Shown: one piece after another, positions 10,871 through 22,338 of the stretch
How positions within the stretch are numbered: the first letter of the stretch is position 1
Layout: each line of letters opens with the position of its first letter
NCBI GenBank assembly: GCA_028554755.1
Contig: JAPTOF010000011.1
Location: forward strand, 4,616,501 to 4,680,500
Direction: 5' to 3'
Source of the DNA: Cordia subcordata
Taxonomy: Eukaryota > Streptophyta > Magnoliopsida > Boraginales > Cordiaceae
Length of the DNA stretch: 64,000 nt
The notes under the pieces: generated by a model
What the model was told of the DNA's origin: nothing
Databases searched by the model: none
What the model saw: the letters and a program-made list of their open reading frames with translations, nothing else
Position numbers and translations under genes: made by a program

Positions 10871-11351
10871 ACCGTTGGATTGATTATTGGACCTAGAATT
10901 TTCAAAATTGTTGCGGTTTCAGTCGCGATTTGAATTCTCAGAATAAGCAGGCATGGAGTGAGCATTATTAACAGCGAGAATGGAAAACCTATTTGTGGAG
11001 CTTTTCTTAGGCTTCACGAGAGACTAGTGCTGAAGAGTAAAGAGGCACAATTGGTCAGAGAGGGAGGCAAGAATGCTATGCAAGAGAAGCAACCCATGTC
11101 ATAAAATATGGGTTTGGTTTTTCTTGGTTGTCTTCTTTCACTGTCGTCGGAGGACACTAATGTGCGCCCTCCAAGAAACCCATTAAATCATAGCTGATAA
11201 GGAGACCATCGAATTATGCTTTTCATGAGGGAAAATTCTGGGAAGCTAATTTAATTGGCAAGTCGGCTGTGGCGTTGATCAAAATAATGCCATTAGAAAC
11301 GGAAGAGGAGCTAGAGGGTGTACTGTTGCTGGTATATGAAGAAACAGACAT
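10871..11351 (-). pseudogene. Copia gag relic fused by deletion to integrase
   Basis: The minus strand starts MSVSSYTSN at 11351 and shows a Copia gag-like PIKLASQNFPS block, then an Asn/Arg-rich stretch like the end of Gag (about 10880-10960). It passes directly into integrase: most of gag, the protease and the integrase zinc finger are missing. Only about 0.7 kb separates the PBS from the integrase core, against roughly 2 kb or more in a complete element. Confidence 0.65.
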
Positions 11352-11439
11352 GGTTTGTTTTTAATAGGATATGAAGCGGAATTGTGGGTCATATTTGGAA
11401 AAAGAAGGGAAAAAATGGTACTCGCTAGAGTCGATGAGA

Positions 11440-11452
11440 GGCTCTAATACCA
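11440..11452 (-). promoter_or_regulatory. Copia PBS (initiator tRNA-Met type)
   Basis: On the minus strand TGGTATTAGAGCC directly follows the LTR end TTGCACA. It differs from the standard plant Copia site TGGTATCAGAGCC by one transition. Confidence 0.75.
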
Positions 11453-11539
11453 TGTGCAAGAAAATTAGGAATGAGGTAATGAGCATTTTATGTATCGTTG
11501 TATTAGTAGTTTTACACATATATATGCATGAGAATTGCT
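11453..11539 (-). repeat. Copia 5' LTR, part next to PBS
   Basis: LTR sequence begins (on the plus strand) TGTGCAAGAAAATTAGG at 11453. The far end is not resolved, because the AT/GC composite block starts near 11540; the LTR may resume after about 12625. No second LTR is available in the window for comparison. Confidence 0.5.
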
Positions 11540-11943
11540 CCCAGTAAGGGCGTTTATTGGAGAATATTCAGTCCAAAATAGAATATTATTATTTCTCCAA
11601 AATAATTTTGGATAAAAGATTTTTCTCTAATTTTTGCACAATTCCCCAATGGGGAATACAATTTGAATAATGGGGAAATTGGGCAAAACTCCTTGAGAAA
11701 TGGAGATCTTCAATTTAAGAAAATACTTCAAAGGTAAACAAACATTAAATACAAACTTGCAACAAACAAATTATTTATGTTTTCTTTGGAAAATTTTTTT
11801 TGTTGCTTGGTTGTCATAATAAAAACCCAAGCTCCGGTGCCCCCAGCCCTAGTCCCGGCACTGGGTGCTGGGAGCCCAGGCCCGGGGCCGCATCCCGGGT
11901 CCCACGGCCGGGGCTTGGAGACCGGCACTCTTGCCGATAGCAT

Positions 11944-12124
11944 CCTGGGATCCCGCCACCCTAGTGCCCCGTGACCCAGCCCTGAAGCCCATGTCCACGG
12001 TGGCCTAGAACCTCGCCATCTTGGTGCCCTGCAACTTGGACCCTATCGCCTGTGTCCAAGGCAGCCTGGGACCCTCCCACCCTAGTGCCTCACGACCCGA
12101 CGATGACGCCTGTGTCCATGGCGG
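11944..12124. repeat. GC-rich minisatellite, three units of 60-61 bp
   Basis: Units start at 11944, 12004 and 12065. Each begins CCTGGGA or CCTAGAA and ends with a TGTCCA-G-GG-type motif, with a CCACCCTAGTGCC-like middle. Flanking GC-rich sequence (11830-11943, 12125-12247) is partly related. Open frames here on both strands are products of the base composition, not genes. Confidence 0.75.
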
Positions 12125-12247
12125 CTTGCCCTCAGCACTCGGTATCCAACCCCTGGGTCTCGGCATACCAAGGGCCGGGTGGGTGCAGTCCCGGGGCTGT
12201 GGCATCAGAGACTGGCTCAGGCTTGGTCCCTCGGGCCGGGCTATCTA

Positions 12248-12420
12248 GGTAGTGTGTAGTGTGTGGTGTGTAATGTATAGTATTTGTAGCTTGTGTAGCG
12301 TGTGAAATGTGTGTAGTGTATGTAATGTGTGTAGTATGTGTAATGTGTAGTGTGTGAAATATATGTAATGTGTGTAACGTGTGTAGTGTTTGTAATGTGT
12401 GAAGTGTGTGCCGTGTGCGC
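12248..12420. repeat. Degenerate TGTGTAG-type short tandem repeat
   Basis: About 170 bp of variants of GTGTGTAGTGT / ATGTGTGTAGTG, with strong strand asymmetry (G and T on plus). It directly follows the GC-rich block. Confidence 0.85.
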
Positions 12421-12625
12421 ATTTGGCTTTTTAAAAAATTGGTCTACTTAATTTTTGATAAATTGGATAATCTCCAAAATTTAGAATTTTGTCAAATCTC
12501 CAACTTTTTCCCCAAAAAATTCCCCATACCCAATTATTTTTCTCCAATTAACCATTCCTAATATCCAATTTTCCCAAACTCAAAAAGTTCGGAGAAAATA
12601 TTAGAATTCTCTAATGAGTGAACAA

Positions 12626-14823
12626 TTCTAGCTCCTAAACTACAACTGTGACTCTTTTTTATAAGATATACAAGAATTGAGAAAACTTATCTAAGAGATG
12701 AAAAGAAACAACATAGTGATAAGACACACCATTAACTAATAAACATAAGCCATTAGGTGAGTTCCTTGATAGAAACCTATCATTCATATTCTAGACTCTT
12801 ACTAATAGGTCTCCCTAAAGAATTCTAAGGATTGATAAATGACCATCAATATAAGTAATCAATGCAATGAAAATATCTTAAGCAATTACAATTTAGTTGG
12901 TTCTTAGGGTACATATACTACTGACACTAGCTACATATATATTTATATATGTCCACATGCATACATCAATATTTTCCTAAACATTGTAATTTTCTTTGAA
13001 ATTTTTTCTTTTACTTATTTTATCAATCTTAAATTTTTGTATTTAACTTGTTTTATCAATTTTAATTTTTGTACCAATATCCTAAAATAAATTTAGGTAT
13101 ACAATTACAAGTCAAATAACTGAATACTGATTATAAAAAGCAAAACTTGGGTCAACTAGGGTGTGGTGAGGGGTGGGGGCCAATGAAGTAATTTAAGCGG
13201 TTATAATTACTTTTCATAAATAATTATTTATGGTCAAATCCAATAAGGAGCCAATGTTGAATCGAAGGTAAGAGCTAAAAAAGAATAACTTGGGTCATCA
13301 TTGTATTGAAGAGAATATTGAGGGCAAGGGTCCCCGTTGGATTCATCGGATGCTTGTTAATACAATACAAATACCTTTTAAAATAAGACAGATATGGATG
13401 ACTTGAATAATGAGCGTTGCTTAGATCTTTTCTTTGATATTATTTCTGTAATTGGTATATAGTAACCGATATGGCCTAAAATTGTTGCGTTTTAATCTTT
13501 ATTAGCAATAAATGCCAAAAGCTAGAAAATTTGGTAAGCTATGTCCCTCCCTACATTGGATACTCTTTCTTGCTAGTGATTCAAGAATCTGCAAAAGATA
13601 GACACACCAAATCTAGCTAACCTAATTACATTGACGAATACCTTTCGGCCAAAAAAAAAAAAAAATCATCATCATCATCATCATCATCGTCATCATCATT
13701 TTATATTCTAAAAGATCAACCAAGAGCATCACGTATCAACATATTATAATTTCTGTAAAGATTATTAAAAAAAAATTCTCACAAATAAATCAAACTAAAA
13801 AGACACAACTTATAAGGTGATTCCTGATCAACTTTGAAATAATTTAAACTTATCTAACTGTTATGCAAATACGTCTCTCAAAAAACTAAACCTACACGGG
13901 TGTTTTTCTAATCAAGTTTATGAAATAATTTAAACTTATCTTACTTTGAACACCGAAGACATATTCAAACTTGTCTAGCTATTATGCAATTACGTATCTT
14001 AAAGTACTTTAAAGTTATATATATAGTTTAAAACTCCATAACATATGGCATCTCTTATAATTGCATTAAAAAGCAAGTAATCAATTATGTTATATATGTC
14101 TTGTAACATTTTGTTTGTTCATATTCTAATCCGAACGCCAACTTGAAATTAAAAGAATTTAAATATTTTCTTTATAGATTTATATATTGTGTTCGGTCAT
14201 TCTGCATTATTTTTATTCACTTGAGTTACTAACAATTTTTACTGATGTATAGTTATGTCTATCAAAATTGAAAATCATTATCACTATATATTCTAAAAGA
14301 GAAATTAGAATGCCACGTGTCAAAAAACCACTCCTACCAAAATAAAAAAATTCATGTTCGATGTAAGTATTATTAGATTTTATAAATTTATTTCTTTCAA
14401 ATAATTAACTACAATTATTTTATATTCAAATTTTATTAGATTAGATTATGACTAATATAATCAAATCGAGATAAGATAATGATTTTGAGTTATTCAATAT
14501 CTTCGCCTCTATATCTCCTTCTTCAGCTTCACAGTCCTTCTCTTTTTCCTATTCAAAGGTTCTCTTGAAAGCTTATCTTTTTCCCCTCCTTTCCATGTGT
14601 AGGTGACATGTACACACACATATGAAAGTACAATCTGTTCTACATTTTAATTTTTAATTTATTTTAGTCATTAAACACGCTAGGTGTATATAAATATAAT
14701 GACAAATGTATTTTGAAGTTTGTCATGTAATTGAATGATGAAAGTATTACTATTAGCTCTTTTTTCATTTTGCTTAAATTTTTGTCTTGGTCACTTACAT
14801 GCACACAATACATATATGTGGTT
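12626..14823. other. Intergenic sequence, no gene seen
   Basis: AT-rich with no supported ORF. It holds an A-run (13651-13664) followed by an (ATC)n microsatellite to about 13699. The phrase 'gaaataatttaaacttatct' occurs at 13837-13856 and again at 13922-13941, a short direct repeat. A pyrimidine-rich stretch (14500-14590) could be a UTR, but nothing around it supports a gene. Confidence 0.6.
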
Positions 14824-16617
14824 TGTTGGATCTAATGGCTATTACCACATGCAAGATTAAGTTCCAAATTTTCAATTTTTAAACCGTTAATCAAGATATG
14901 GTAGTGGAAAATAGCACAAAACATGTTTTACACATAGGAACCAGTATAACCACGCAAAGATAAATGAGTATAAATGAAGATATTGTTACCCTCATAGCAT
15001 GAATCGATTGCAAATGTCCTCTTTACATTCAATCTTCCTTGTAATAGCCTTCTAGTGGTTTTCTCCACTATATCCTTCACTTTATTGCTTGGATACACTT
15101 AGCTATGCAGTGGGTAAGCTAGATTATATGCTAAATTGAGGATATTTAATTTAGTGTGTGTTCTTGGTGTTATTGTGTGAAAATTCCTGCACACACACCA
15201 AGAAAAGAAAATATTCGAAGAGGCTCAAGAATTAGGTTTGCTTATTGAGTACCATATATAGTACCAAGCAACCCTAAAATGGATAAGGTTCAAGGAATAT
15301 CATAGATTCCCCATAATACCTTTCCTTAAACTTTTCAGATAAGGAATATTCCTTTGGGATAAGAACACCAAATATTCCATATCATGCACACACTAAATAT
15401 CTCTCATGCAATCCATGCTTATCTAATTAAGATATCTATGAATTATATTAAAAAGGCCCGAATAATAAATAATTCCCCTATTAATATTCCAAACTCATAT
15501 CTTAACTAAGCACCCCTTACACATACGCGCGCGCACACACATACATACATATATATTAAATCCTCAATTACGTACCTAATAGAGTAATGGTTAGTGGTGA
15601 AACCAAAAGACATAATTACCCTTGATCCTTAAAATGAGCAAAATGCCCTTACCACCACTTCGGCGACACCATGGCCATTTTTACTCCGATCTACTCTGCC
15701 AAAAGACCAAAGCTGCACTCCAAGGATAATTACTGCTAAGTAAGAGCTCATTACATAAAGTAACCTTTGTCTTCAACCAACCAAGTGAAATGACCAAAAC
15801 GCCTCTCTATGTATACCCGTAGTCAAAGCTAGTGCAAACATGTACCATCACCTCCAAGACTACATCTAAAACCTTGGAATCTCTAGTCCAAAATAGTGAT
15901 CACCAACTGGTCATGGATCTCTTAATCTAGTAAGCGACCCATAAGCCAAATGATCGATATACTTTTGAAGGGTAATGTAACTAGATATAGATTTATGATG
16001 ACCAAAAGGATAAATCCAAAGGGGCATATAGACTCTGCTGTTGCATATACATGTCCTGTTTGATTAGAACATAACACCCAATTTATGAGACAGACAATCT
16101 TATCACTCAAGACCTCTTCTCATAGTACATTAAGGTGGTACACCCCAACTTCATCAGTTCATCCACGCATGCTTAGGATTAAGAGCACTGGTAACTCGAA
16201 AGCAGTGAATATCTTGTCTTCTATATATGGTGGTACAGTTGTAAAAGACATATTCATAGTGGTTCTGTCTAATGCTTGACACATGTACTAGAGCATGGAA
16301 AGACCCCCTAATGACCTAGGTAGATCACCCCTATTGGGAGATTTACTTACTATAGCCTTATTTCGGTAGAGCACCCAACACTACCATCTAGCTATAGGCA
16401 TCTTTTATGATATATCTAAAGCTAGACTTAGACCTACTATGCATGCAGCCTCACTGCGTATCCAAGTAATTGGTCTATATCATTGGACCTTTACATAATG
16501 GATTACACACATACACCAAAGATAATGCATGTAAAGATGCTTATAAATATATACAATGATCAAACATCTAGTTCAATATACATGTACAAGTGGTCTTTAA
16601 GGCATACAATCCCAACA
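14824..16617 (-). repeat. 3' LTR of Copia 2
   Basis: Inverted termini TGTTGG / CCAACA. It aligns with 27827-29591 along its length with many substitutions, so the insertion is old. Includes an ACACAC/(TA)-type short repeat near 15527-15555. Confidence 0.9.
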
Positions 16618-16631
16618 ATCTCTCACTTGCA
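16618..16631 (-). promoter_or_regulatory. Polypurine tract of Copia 2
   Basis: On the minus strand a GTGCAAGTGAGAGAT run immediately precedes the TGTTGGG of the 3' LTR, as expected for plus-strand priming. Confidence 0.7.
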
Positions 16632-17523
16632 CTAAAGATCACTTTTTATGAATCTAACACCTATAGACTCTGCATGTATGGCAAACACTCTCTCTAGAAA
16701 AGTCTTTGTAAATAGGTCTACTAAGTTCACTGCTAAAGTGATCTTCTCTACCACTATGTCACCTTTCTGGATGAACTCCCAAATTAAGTGGTACTTCCTC
16801 TCAACGTGCTTGCCCCTACTGTGATTCCTGGGCCTTTTGCACTATGTAATGGCGGCTGTATTGTCATAGTACAAGACAATGGGCTTCTGTATAGCTAAGA
16901 CAACCTCTAGGTTAGTGAGGAACATCTTTAATCATATGGCCTCCTTCTCGGGCTCAGACGTTGCTACATACTTTGCTTCCATGGTCGATGATGTGTCTGT
17001 TTTGTGTGTTTATATTTTGCAATTATATACTTGTTTTGAGGTGTTTTGAGCTTCATTTGATGTATTAGTTTAACATTTAGGTCATACTCATTCATATTAG
17101 GGTCTACACGTTCATAGTTGAACTTAGGACTTAAATGCTACACTAATGTACGTTTCTTGCTTGTTTAAGGTGTGATTTGGGAAGATAATTGGAGCTTAAC
17201 TGAGGGTGATTGAAGTGTGGAACAAAGCCAAGGGTGTTTTCGATGCAAAGGAATGAAGAAAAGTGCTTTCGGAAATGGTCGGAAGAAAGAAGGAGCGACC
17301 GAGGCGAAACTGAGCGCAACGTGAGCCAAATTTGGATCTTGCAACGTAAAAGGGACATGGAAAAATTTTGGATACATTTTAGGGTGCAAAATATGGCTTG
17401 GGAGATCCCCCACGATGATACAAAGCCATAGAAAAAAACGGTGCGCGAATCGGAGCTAAAACGAGCAAGATATGACCATTTTACTATCAAGATCGGTTAG
17501 CCTCTGTATAGGCCGGACGACCA

Positions 17524-17612
17524 AGCCGGTCGACCGGCTAGGTCGACCGGCCAGATCAGAACCTGGGCCAATTTTGGCCGGACGACTTAGGCCCAAAGCC
17601 GGTCGACCGGCT
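17524..17612 (+). promoter_or_regulatory. GTCGAC palindromes in solo LTR C
   Basis: AGCCGGTCGACCGGCT occurs at 17524-17539 and again at 17597-17612, identical to the 16-mer in LTR A+ although the surrounding LTRs are strongly diverged. The first copy is followed by the same AGGTCGACCGGCC half-copy. The second lies 28 bp before TATTTAAG. Confidence 0.6.
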
Positions 17613-18144
17613 GGGCCCTGGCTGGACGCGTTGAAAGCTTTATTTAAGCCACTTTTTAGCCCTTTTGAGGGGAGGAACTTTTATTTCTTAAACCCTAATA
17701 GACCCTAACCTCGACCCACTACACAAACCACCCTAAACCACCATCTAAACCCCACACCAAGCAAGGATTGAAGCAGCAAACAAAGAATTGAAGGATTTGT
17801 ACGGATTTGGAAGCAAGAATTTAGGAAGTTCTTCTTGTTCTTTCTCTATTTCTTGTAAATATGTTGCTAGATTAGGCTAGATTTAGGGTTGATTGTTATT
17901 GTATATTAGATTAGGGCGTTGAATAATGGATTTGTGTAGATATTTGGCTCTTAATACATATTTATTTACATAAATTTATGGCATGATTCAATATGTCTAT
18001 GTATTGGAAATCAAGCATGTCTATGTATTTGTTAAAATGCCTAAGTGAATATGCATGTGTTATTTGTGCTTCAAATGCTCTTATCTACTTATTTGGGTGA
18101 TGTGATTGTGCGTAATCTCATGGCTTTGCTTAGTAGAGTAGGCT

Positions 18145-18404
18145 TTAGCTTTAAATCCAGCTAATAGGTTACATGCTTTGCTTAGTCGAGTTTAGGTGCT
18201 AGTCCTTGGCTTTAAATCCAGCCAAGCGGATAAGTTAACCTAGACTAGAGTATCCTCATCCACGTTAGTGTTGGTTAATTGAGCCTTAATGTCACGTAGT
18301 GTTTAGATGCTAGTCCTTGGCTTTAAACCCAGCCAAGAGGATAAGTTCTACACACGAATTGCGTAGGCTAGGAGGGATTGGCCCTTAGCTTTAAATCCAG
18401 CTAA
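18145..18404 (+). promoter_or_regulatory. Four stem-loops with a covarying pair in LTR C
   Basis: Copies at 18145-18164 and 18385-18404 have stem TTAGCT/AGCTAA; those at 18206-18225 and 18317-18336 have TTGGCT/AGCCAA. The third pair changes from G-C to A-T on both sides together, which keeps the stem. Loops are TTAAATCC or TTAAACCC. Copies 2 and 3 are extended by a C-G pair. An RNA structure in the leader is inferred. Confidence 0.5.
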
Positions 18405-19929
18405 TGGGTTAAACCACTAGTATTGGTTAGGAGAACCCCCGATCAACACAATGGCAATAGAAGTCTCGAGCCTTAGATAGACCTCATCCGTTCTCATAGC
18501 CTAAGTCTAGTTGCAATGCAATCGCCCCAGGTCCCTCTTCTTCTTTATTAGTGTCTCCTTCCTTAGTTTGGCTCCCTTAAGTTCCTCCATAGATTAGTTT
18601 ATTTTTTTTTTTCCAAGTTCCCTTCCATCTCAAAGTAAGTACACACACGCACGTAGCTAGTTTAAGGCACCCCAGTACACAGAAACTAAACTAAGGTAGC
18701 CTCCCTGTGGATTCGACCCCGCACTTACACACACTGTACTGCACACGTCCCGTGCACTTGCGGGCTATTAAGGCTTGTGCTCAAATAGCGATATTAGTCG
18801 AGTTCACGATGCATTTTTGTTACACACTTTTCTATGAAACTGCATCTCTTTACAGTGTGAAAACAAAGCCAAAAGTAGACCTCGTGGAATCTCTGTTTGA
18901 CTGGAAGTCCGAGTCTATATAGGAATGGAACTAGATCATCCCCGTGGTATTCTAGCAAATATTCCTTAGTTCTCTGAAGAAACGTAAATATTTGCTTGAC
19001 TGCAGTCCAATGATCTGGTCCAAGGTTTGACTGATATCTACTAATCATGTCAACAACATAACAAATATCTGGCCTAGTACCAAACATGGCATACACGAGA
19101 TTTCCCACTGCTGAAGCATAAGGGACCTTTTTCATCTTCTCTATCTCCTCAAGTGTTTGAGGACATTGGTCCCATGATAGAGTAACTCCATGTCTAAAAG
19201 GTAAGAAACCTTTCTTGGAGTTTGCCAAACTGTATTTGATTAATATGTTCTTTATGTAAGAAGCTTGGAATAGCGCAAGCCTTCTGCCATTTCGGTCTCA
19301 CAAAATCTTGATCCCAAGGATATAGCTTGCTTCATCTATATCCTTCATATGAAACTGAGAAGATAACCAAACTTTTATGGATGAGAACTTCCCCACACCA
19401 TGACCAATCAACAAGATGTTCCATATATAGAACTAGGAAAGCCACAGTGTTTCCGTTATGCCTCCTTGTATGCATATGGTGTATTAATGTCTTAATCAAA
19501 GTCAAAGGACTTGACTGTGCAATCAAACTTGATGTTCCATGCTTTAAATGCTTGCTTAAGTCTATAAATGGACTTCTTAAGCTTACAAACCTTGTGTTCC
19601 TGGCCTACTGCAGTGTATCCATTCAGCCGGGTCATATATCTTGACATCCATTTGCCATATCTCTTAGTCATAATGACAAGAAATGGCAAGGAGTATCTTG
19701 ATGGATTTAGCATAGGTATAACTGAGAAGGTTTCCTCATAACTGATACCTTCTTTCTGGGTATAACCCTTAGCTATCAATCTAGCTTTAAAGGTTTCAAT
19801 CTTTCCATAAGCTCCTTTCTTCCCCTTACAAACCCACTTGCACCCTATAGGTTTTACCCCTTTAGGTGCTTCTACAAGCTCCCAGAAATCGTTAAAGTAC
19901 ATAGGCTCCAACTCAGAATCCATTGCCTT

Positions 19930-22289
19930 GTGCTACTGGTTAGCATCTATATCGGAAACTACTTCATTGTAACTAGTGGGATCCTCATTGGAAGTTTCAA
20001 AAAACTCCCCATAGTATCTATCAGGCTGCCTGGGAATCTTCCCACTATGACAAGGCGTCAGTGCATTAGTAGTAACTGGGAACTTTTCCTTTTCAATATC
20101 AGCAGGTCCTCCTAGAGACTTATTAGAAATCTCTCCAAGAGTAACTCCAGATTCTAATGTTTTCTAGGTCACTATATCATTCTCCAAGTATCTAACAAAA
20201 GTGTTAATAAGCACTTTCTACTCCTAGAATTATAGAAGATCTTACTTCTAGTTCCCTTAGGATACCTAGTGAAATAGTATAATTCTGACTTAGGTCCCAA
20301 CTTTGTAGCAGAGCTATTTAGTACATAAGTTGGACAATCCTAAATGCGTAAATGACTCAAGTTGGGGTTGCGTGCCATCTACATCTCATGAGGTGTCCCA
20401 AGCACGGATTTAGATGGCACCATATTCAAAATATAAACCGCCATATCAAAGGCATACCCTCAAATGGATAAAGGCAATGATGCACAAGACATCGTAGACC
20501 TTACCATTTCTAAGAGGGTACAATTCCTTCTTTCTGCTACACCATTCTATTGGGGAGTGCCTGTTGTAGTCAGCTGTGCCACAATCACTTGCTATGTGAG
20601 ATAATCCTTGAAAACACCTGAGAGTTATTTGCCACCATGATCAGACCAAATGGCTTTAATCTGTTTATCTAATTGTGCTCTGCCTCAACCTCAAATTCCC
20701 CGAATTTCTCAAAAAGATTCAGACTTGCATCACATCAGATAAACATAACCATATCTAGAGTAATTATTCGAAAACATAATGAAATACTCATAACCTCCAC
20801 GAGCTGGTGTGCTTATAGGCCTGCATACATCAGTATGCACCAATTCCTATACCTCTTTGGCCCTTGATGTTGTTTTAAAAATCTGCAAGTGCATGGATCA
20901 GAAGTAGTATAGTGTGTGTAAGAGTACGGGTATCGTTTCCTCAGGGAGGCCTCTAACTATGGTTTCCAAGTTCTATGTGTCCTAGATTAACCACGTGTGG
21001 AAACAAAATTATTATTTTTTTATATTGTGTTTTGAATTTTGAATTGAAGGGAACTCTAAATTAAAGACTAAATTAAAGTACCTAAACTAACGTGTGCAAT
21101 AAAAAAAGACAAACAAACTAGAGAGGGAGTGATTAAATCAATAAGGAAGGACTAGCATGATTACTACTCTATTATGGGATTGGGATTTTATTCTTGCTTT
21201 GAGTATTTTGATGGCTTTGATAGCTTCTTTTAGAGGTCCAAACTCTCTAACCGTATTCTCCCTAATTCTAGGTGCAATTCTATCCCTAAGTGAACTCTAC
21301 TTAGAGTATAGCCTTATCCTTATTAACTAGGATTTTAGGCCCAAGTGATTAAGACTTCTAGATTGACGTTGATCAATATATTAACCTAGGGTTTAAATTG
21401 TTAACCGTGTTTCAAGCTAAGACCTAATTCACCTAAGTTTAACTAAGTGTGATGAGTGACCTATTAGTTTTATTTGATCCTAAAAACCAAACATTAAACT
21501 TAATTATAAAATCAAGCACAATTAATCAACACCATATACGTGGATACGAAAAATTAAGAGCATAATAATACATGTTTCTTCATTAAGATAATTAATCAAA
21601 CACATAGAATGCCTAACAATCACCATTAAAGCAATAAAAACCAAACATGTACTTAAACCATCAATATATCCCAAGACAAGTTTTACAATCCTTAGTCCAT
21701 AATAGAAATAGTAATCAACCCTAAAATAAATTTAGCTCGTCATATTGAAAGAAAACACCAAACTTAAATTTAATCTCATAAGAATCAAATCCACGTCCAA
21801 AAAATTAAATCCCAAGTTCAAAACCTCTTCCCATTACGATTTGGCTCAAGTCCGACTTCAAAGCACAAATTTCAGCAAAGATTTTCACATTGACAGAACT
21901 TTTTCCAGCAGAAATCTGCACCAATTTTGCTCACTTTTTAGCCCTAAAATAGCACCAAACCTGCAGAAATAAGCACACAAATAGTGTATTTATATAGCCC
22001 TAATTAATAGAAAGTAAACTCAAAGAAAAGAACAAGAAAATCTCTTGTTTCTGCAGCTTTTCGGACTGATTTCTGCTGAAGAAAAGCTTGCTGGAATTTT
22101 CCTTTTTAAACCCCTAAATCAACCCCAAAAATTCCTCTTTTGTGTGTGAATGTGTGAGAGTTTGTATGTGAGATAATATATGTGTTTGTTGCTGAAAAGA
22201 GGGATGAAAATAGAAAAGATTTGGGCTGATGTGGCGCTTCTCCTTTTTCTCGTTCTTGGCTGCTCCCCCTTTTTTTTTGTTCCTGGTTG

Positions 22290-22338
<49 letters not shown>

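Larger units (their letters stand above)
11540..12625. mobile_element. Candidate non-autonomous DNA element with GC-rich core
   Basis: AT-rich outer parts (11540-11820 and 12421-12625) surround a very GC-rich core. The outer parts show loose inverted similarity: ATGGGGAAATTGGG and ATGGAGAT on the left correspond to TATGGGGAATTTTTTGGGG and TTGGAGAT when the right side is reverse-complemented. GCTCC occurs at both outer edges, a possible 5-bp TSD. No transposase is present. The boundaries and class are inference. Confidence 0.35.
16989..18796 (+). mobile_element. Solo LTR C (Gypsy) with TSD GTCGA
   Basis: A 1808-bp LTR starts TGATGTGTCTG and ends at 18796 with ATATTA, in place of the CATCA of its relatives. 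It is flanked by perfect GTCGA repeats at 16984-16988 and 18797-18801. It lies within Copia 2 RNase H. It contains GTCGAC palindromes, a weak TATA (TATTTAAG, 17641-17648) and four stem-loops. It is related to the LTRs of C2 at 47618 and 53127. Confidence 0.93.
16632..19923 (-). pseudogene. Copia RT and RNase H relic, split by solo LTR C
   Basis: From 19923 downwards: PIGCKWVCKGK (start of RT), FKARLIAKGYTQKEG, then the CKLKKSIYRLKQA motif at about 19550. The YVDD active site is damaged: in the frame that fits, the Asp pair is replaced (Y-I-W-N-I-L-L, about 19420). The C-terminal RT/RNase H part PYASAVGNLVYAM...TRPDICYVV is at about 19060-19120. The insert 16989-18796 interrupts RNase H. Beyond it, MEAKYVATSEPEKEA, LYYDNTAAI and GKHVERKYH complete RNase H, with two in-frame stops, ending at 16632. 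The gene is dead by stops, frameshift and catalytic loss. Confidence 0.88.

Noticed and set aside
12021..12422. Overlapping open frames on both strands in the GC-rich block
   Set aside because: They follow the minisatellite period and the GT repeat, show no family motif, and exist in several frames at once.
17143..17490. 115-aa minus-strand open frame
   Set aside because: Lies wholly within solo LTR C and has no recognisable domain.
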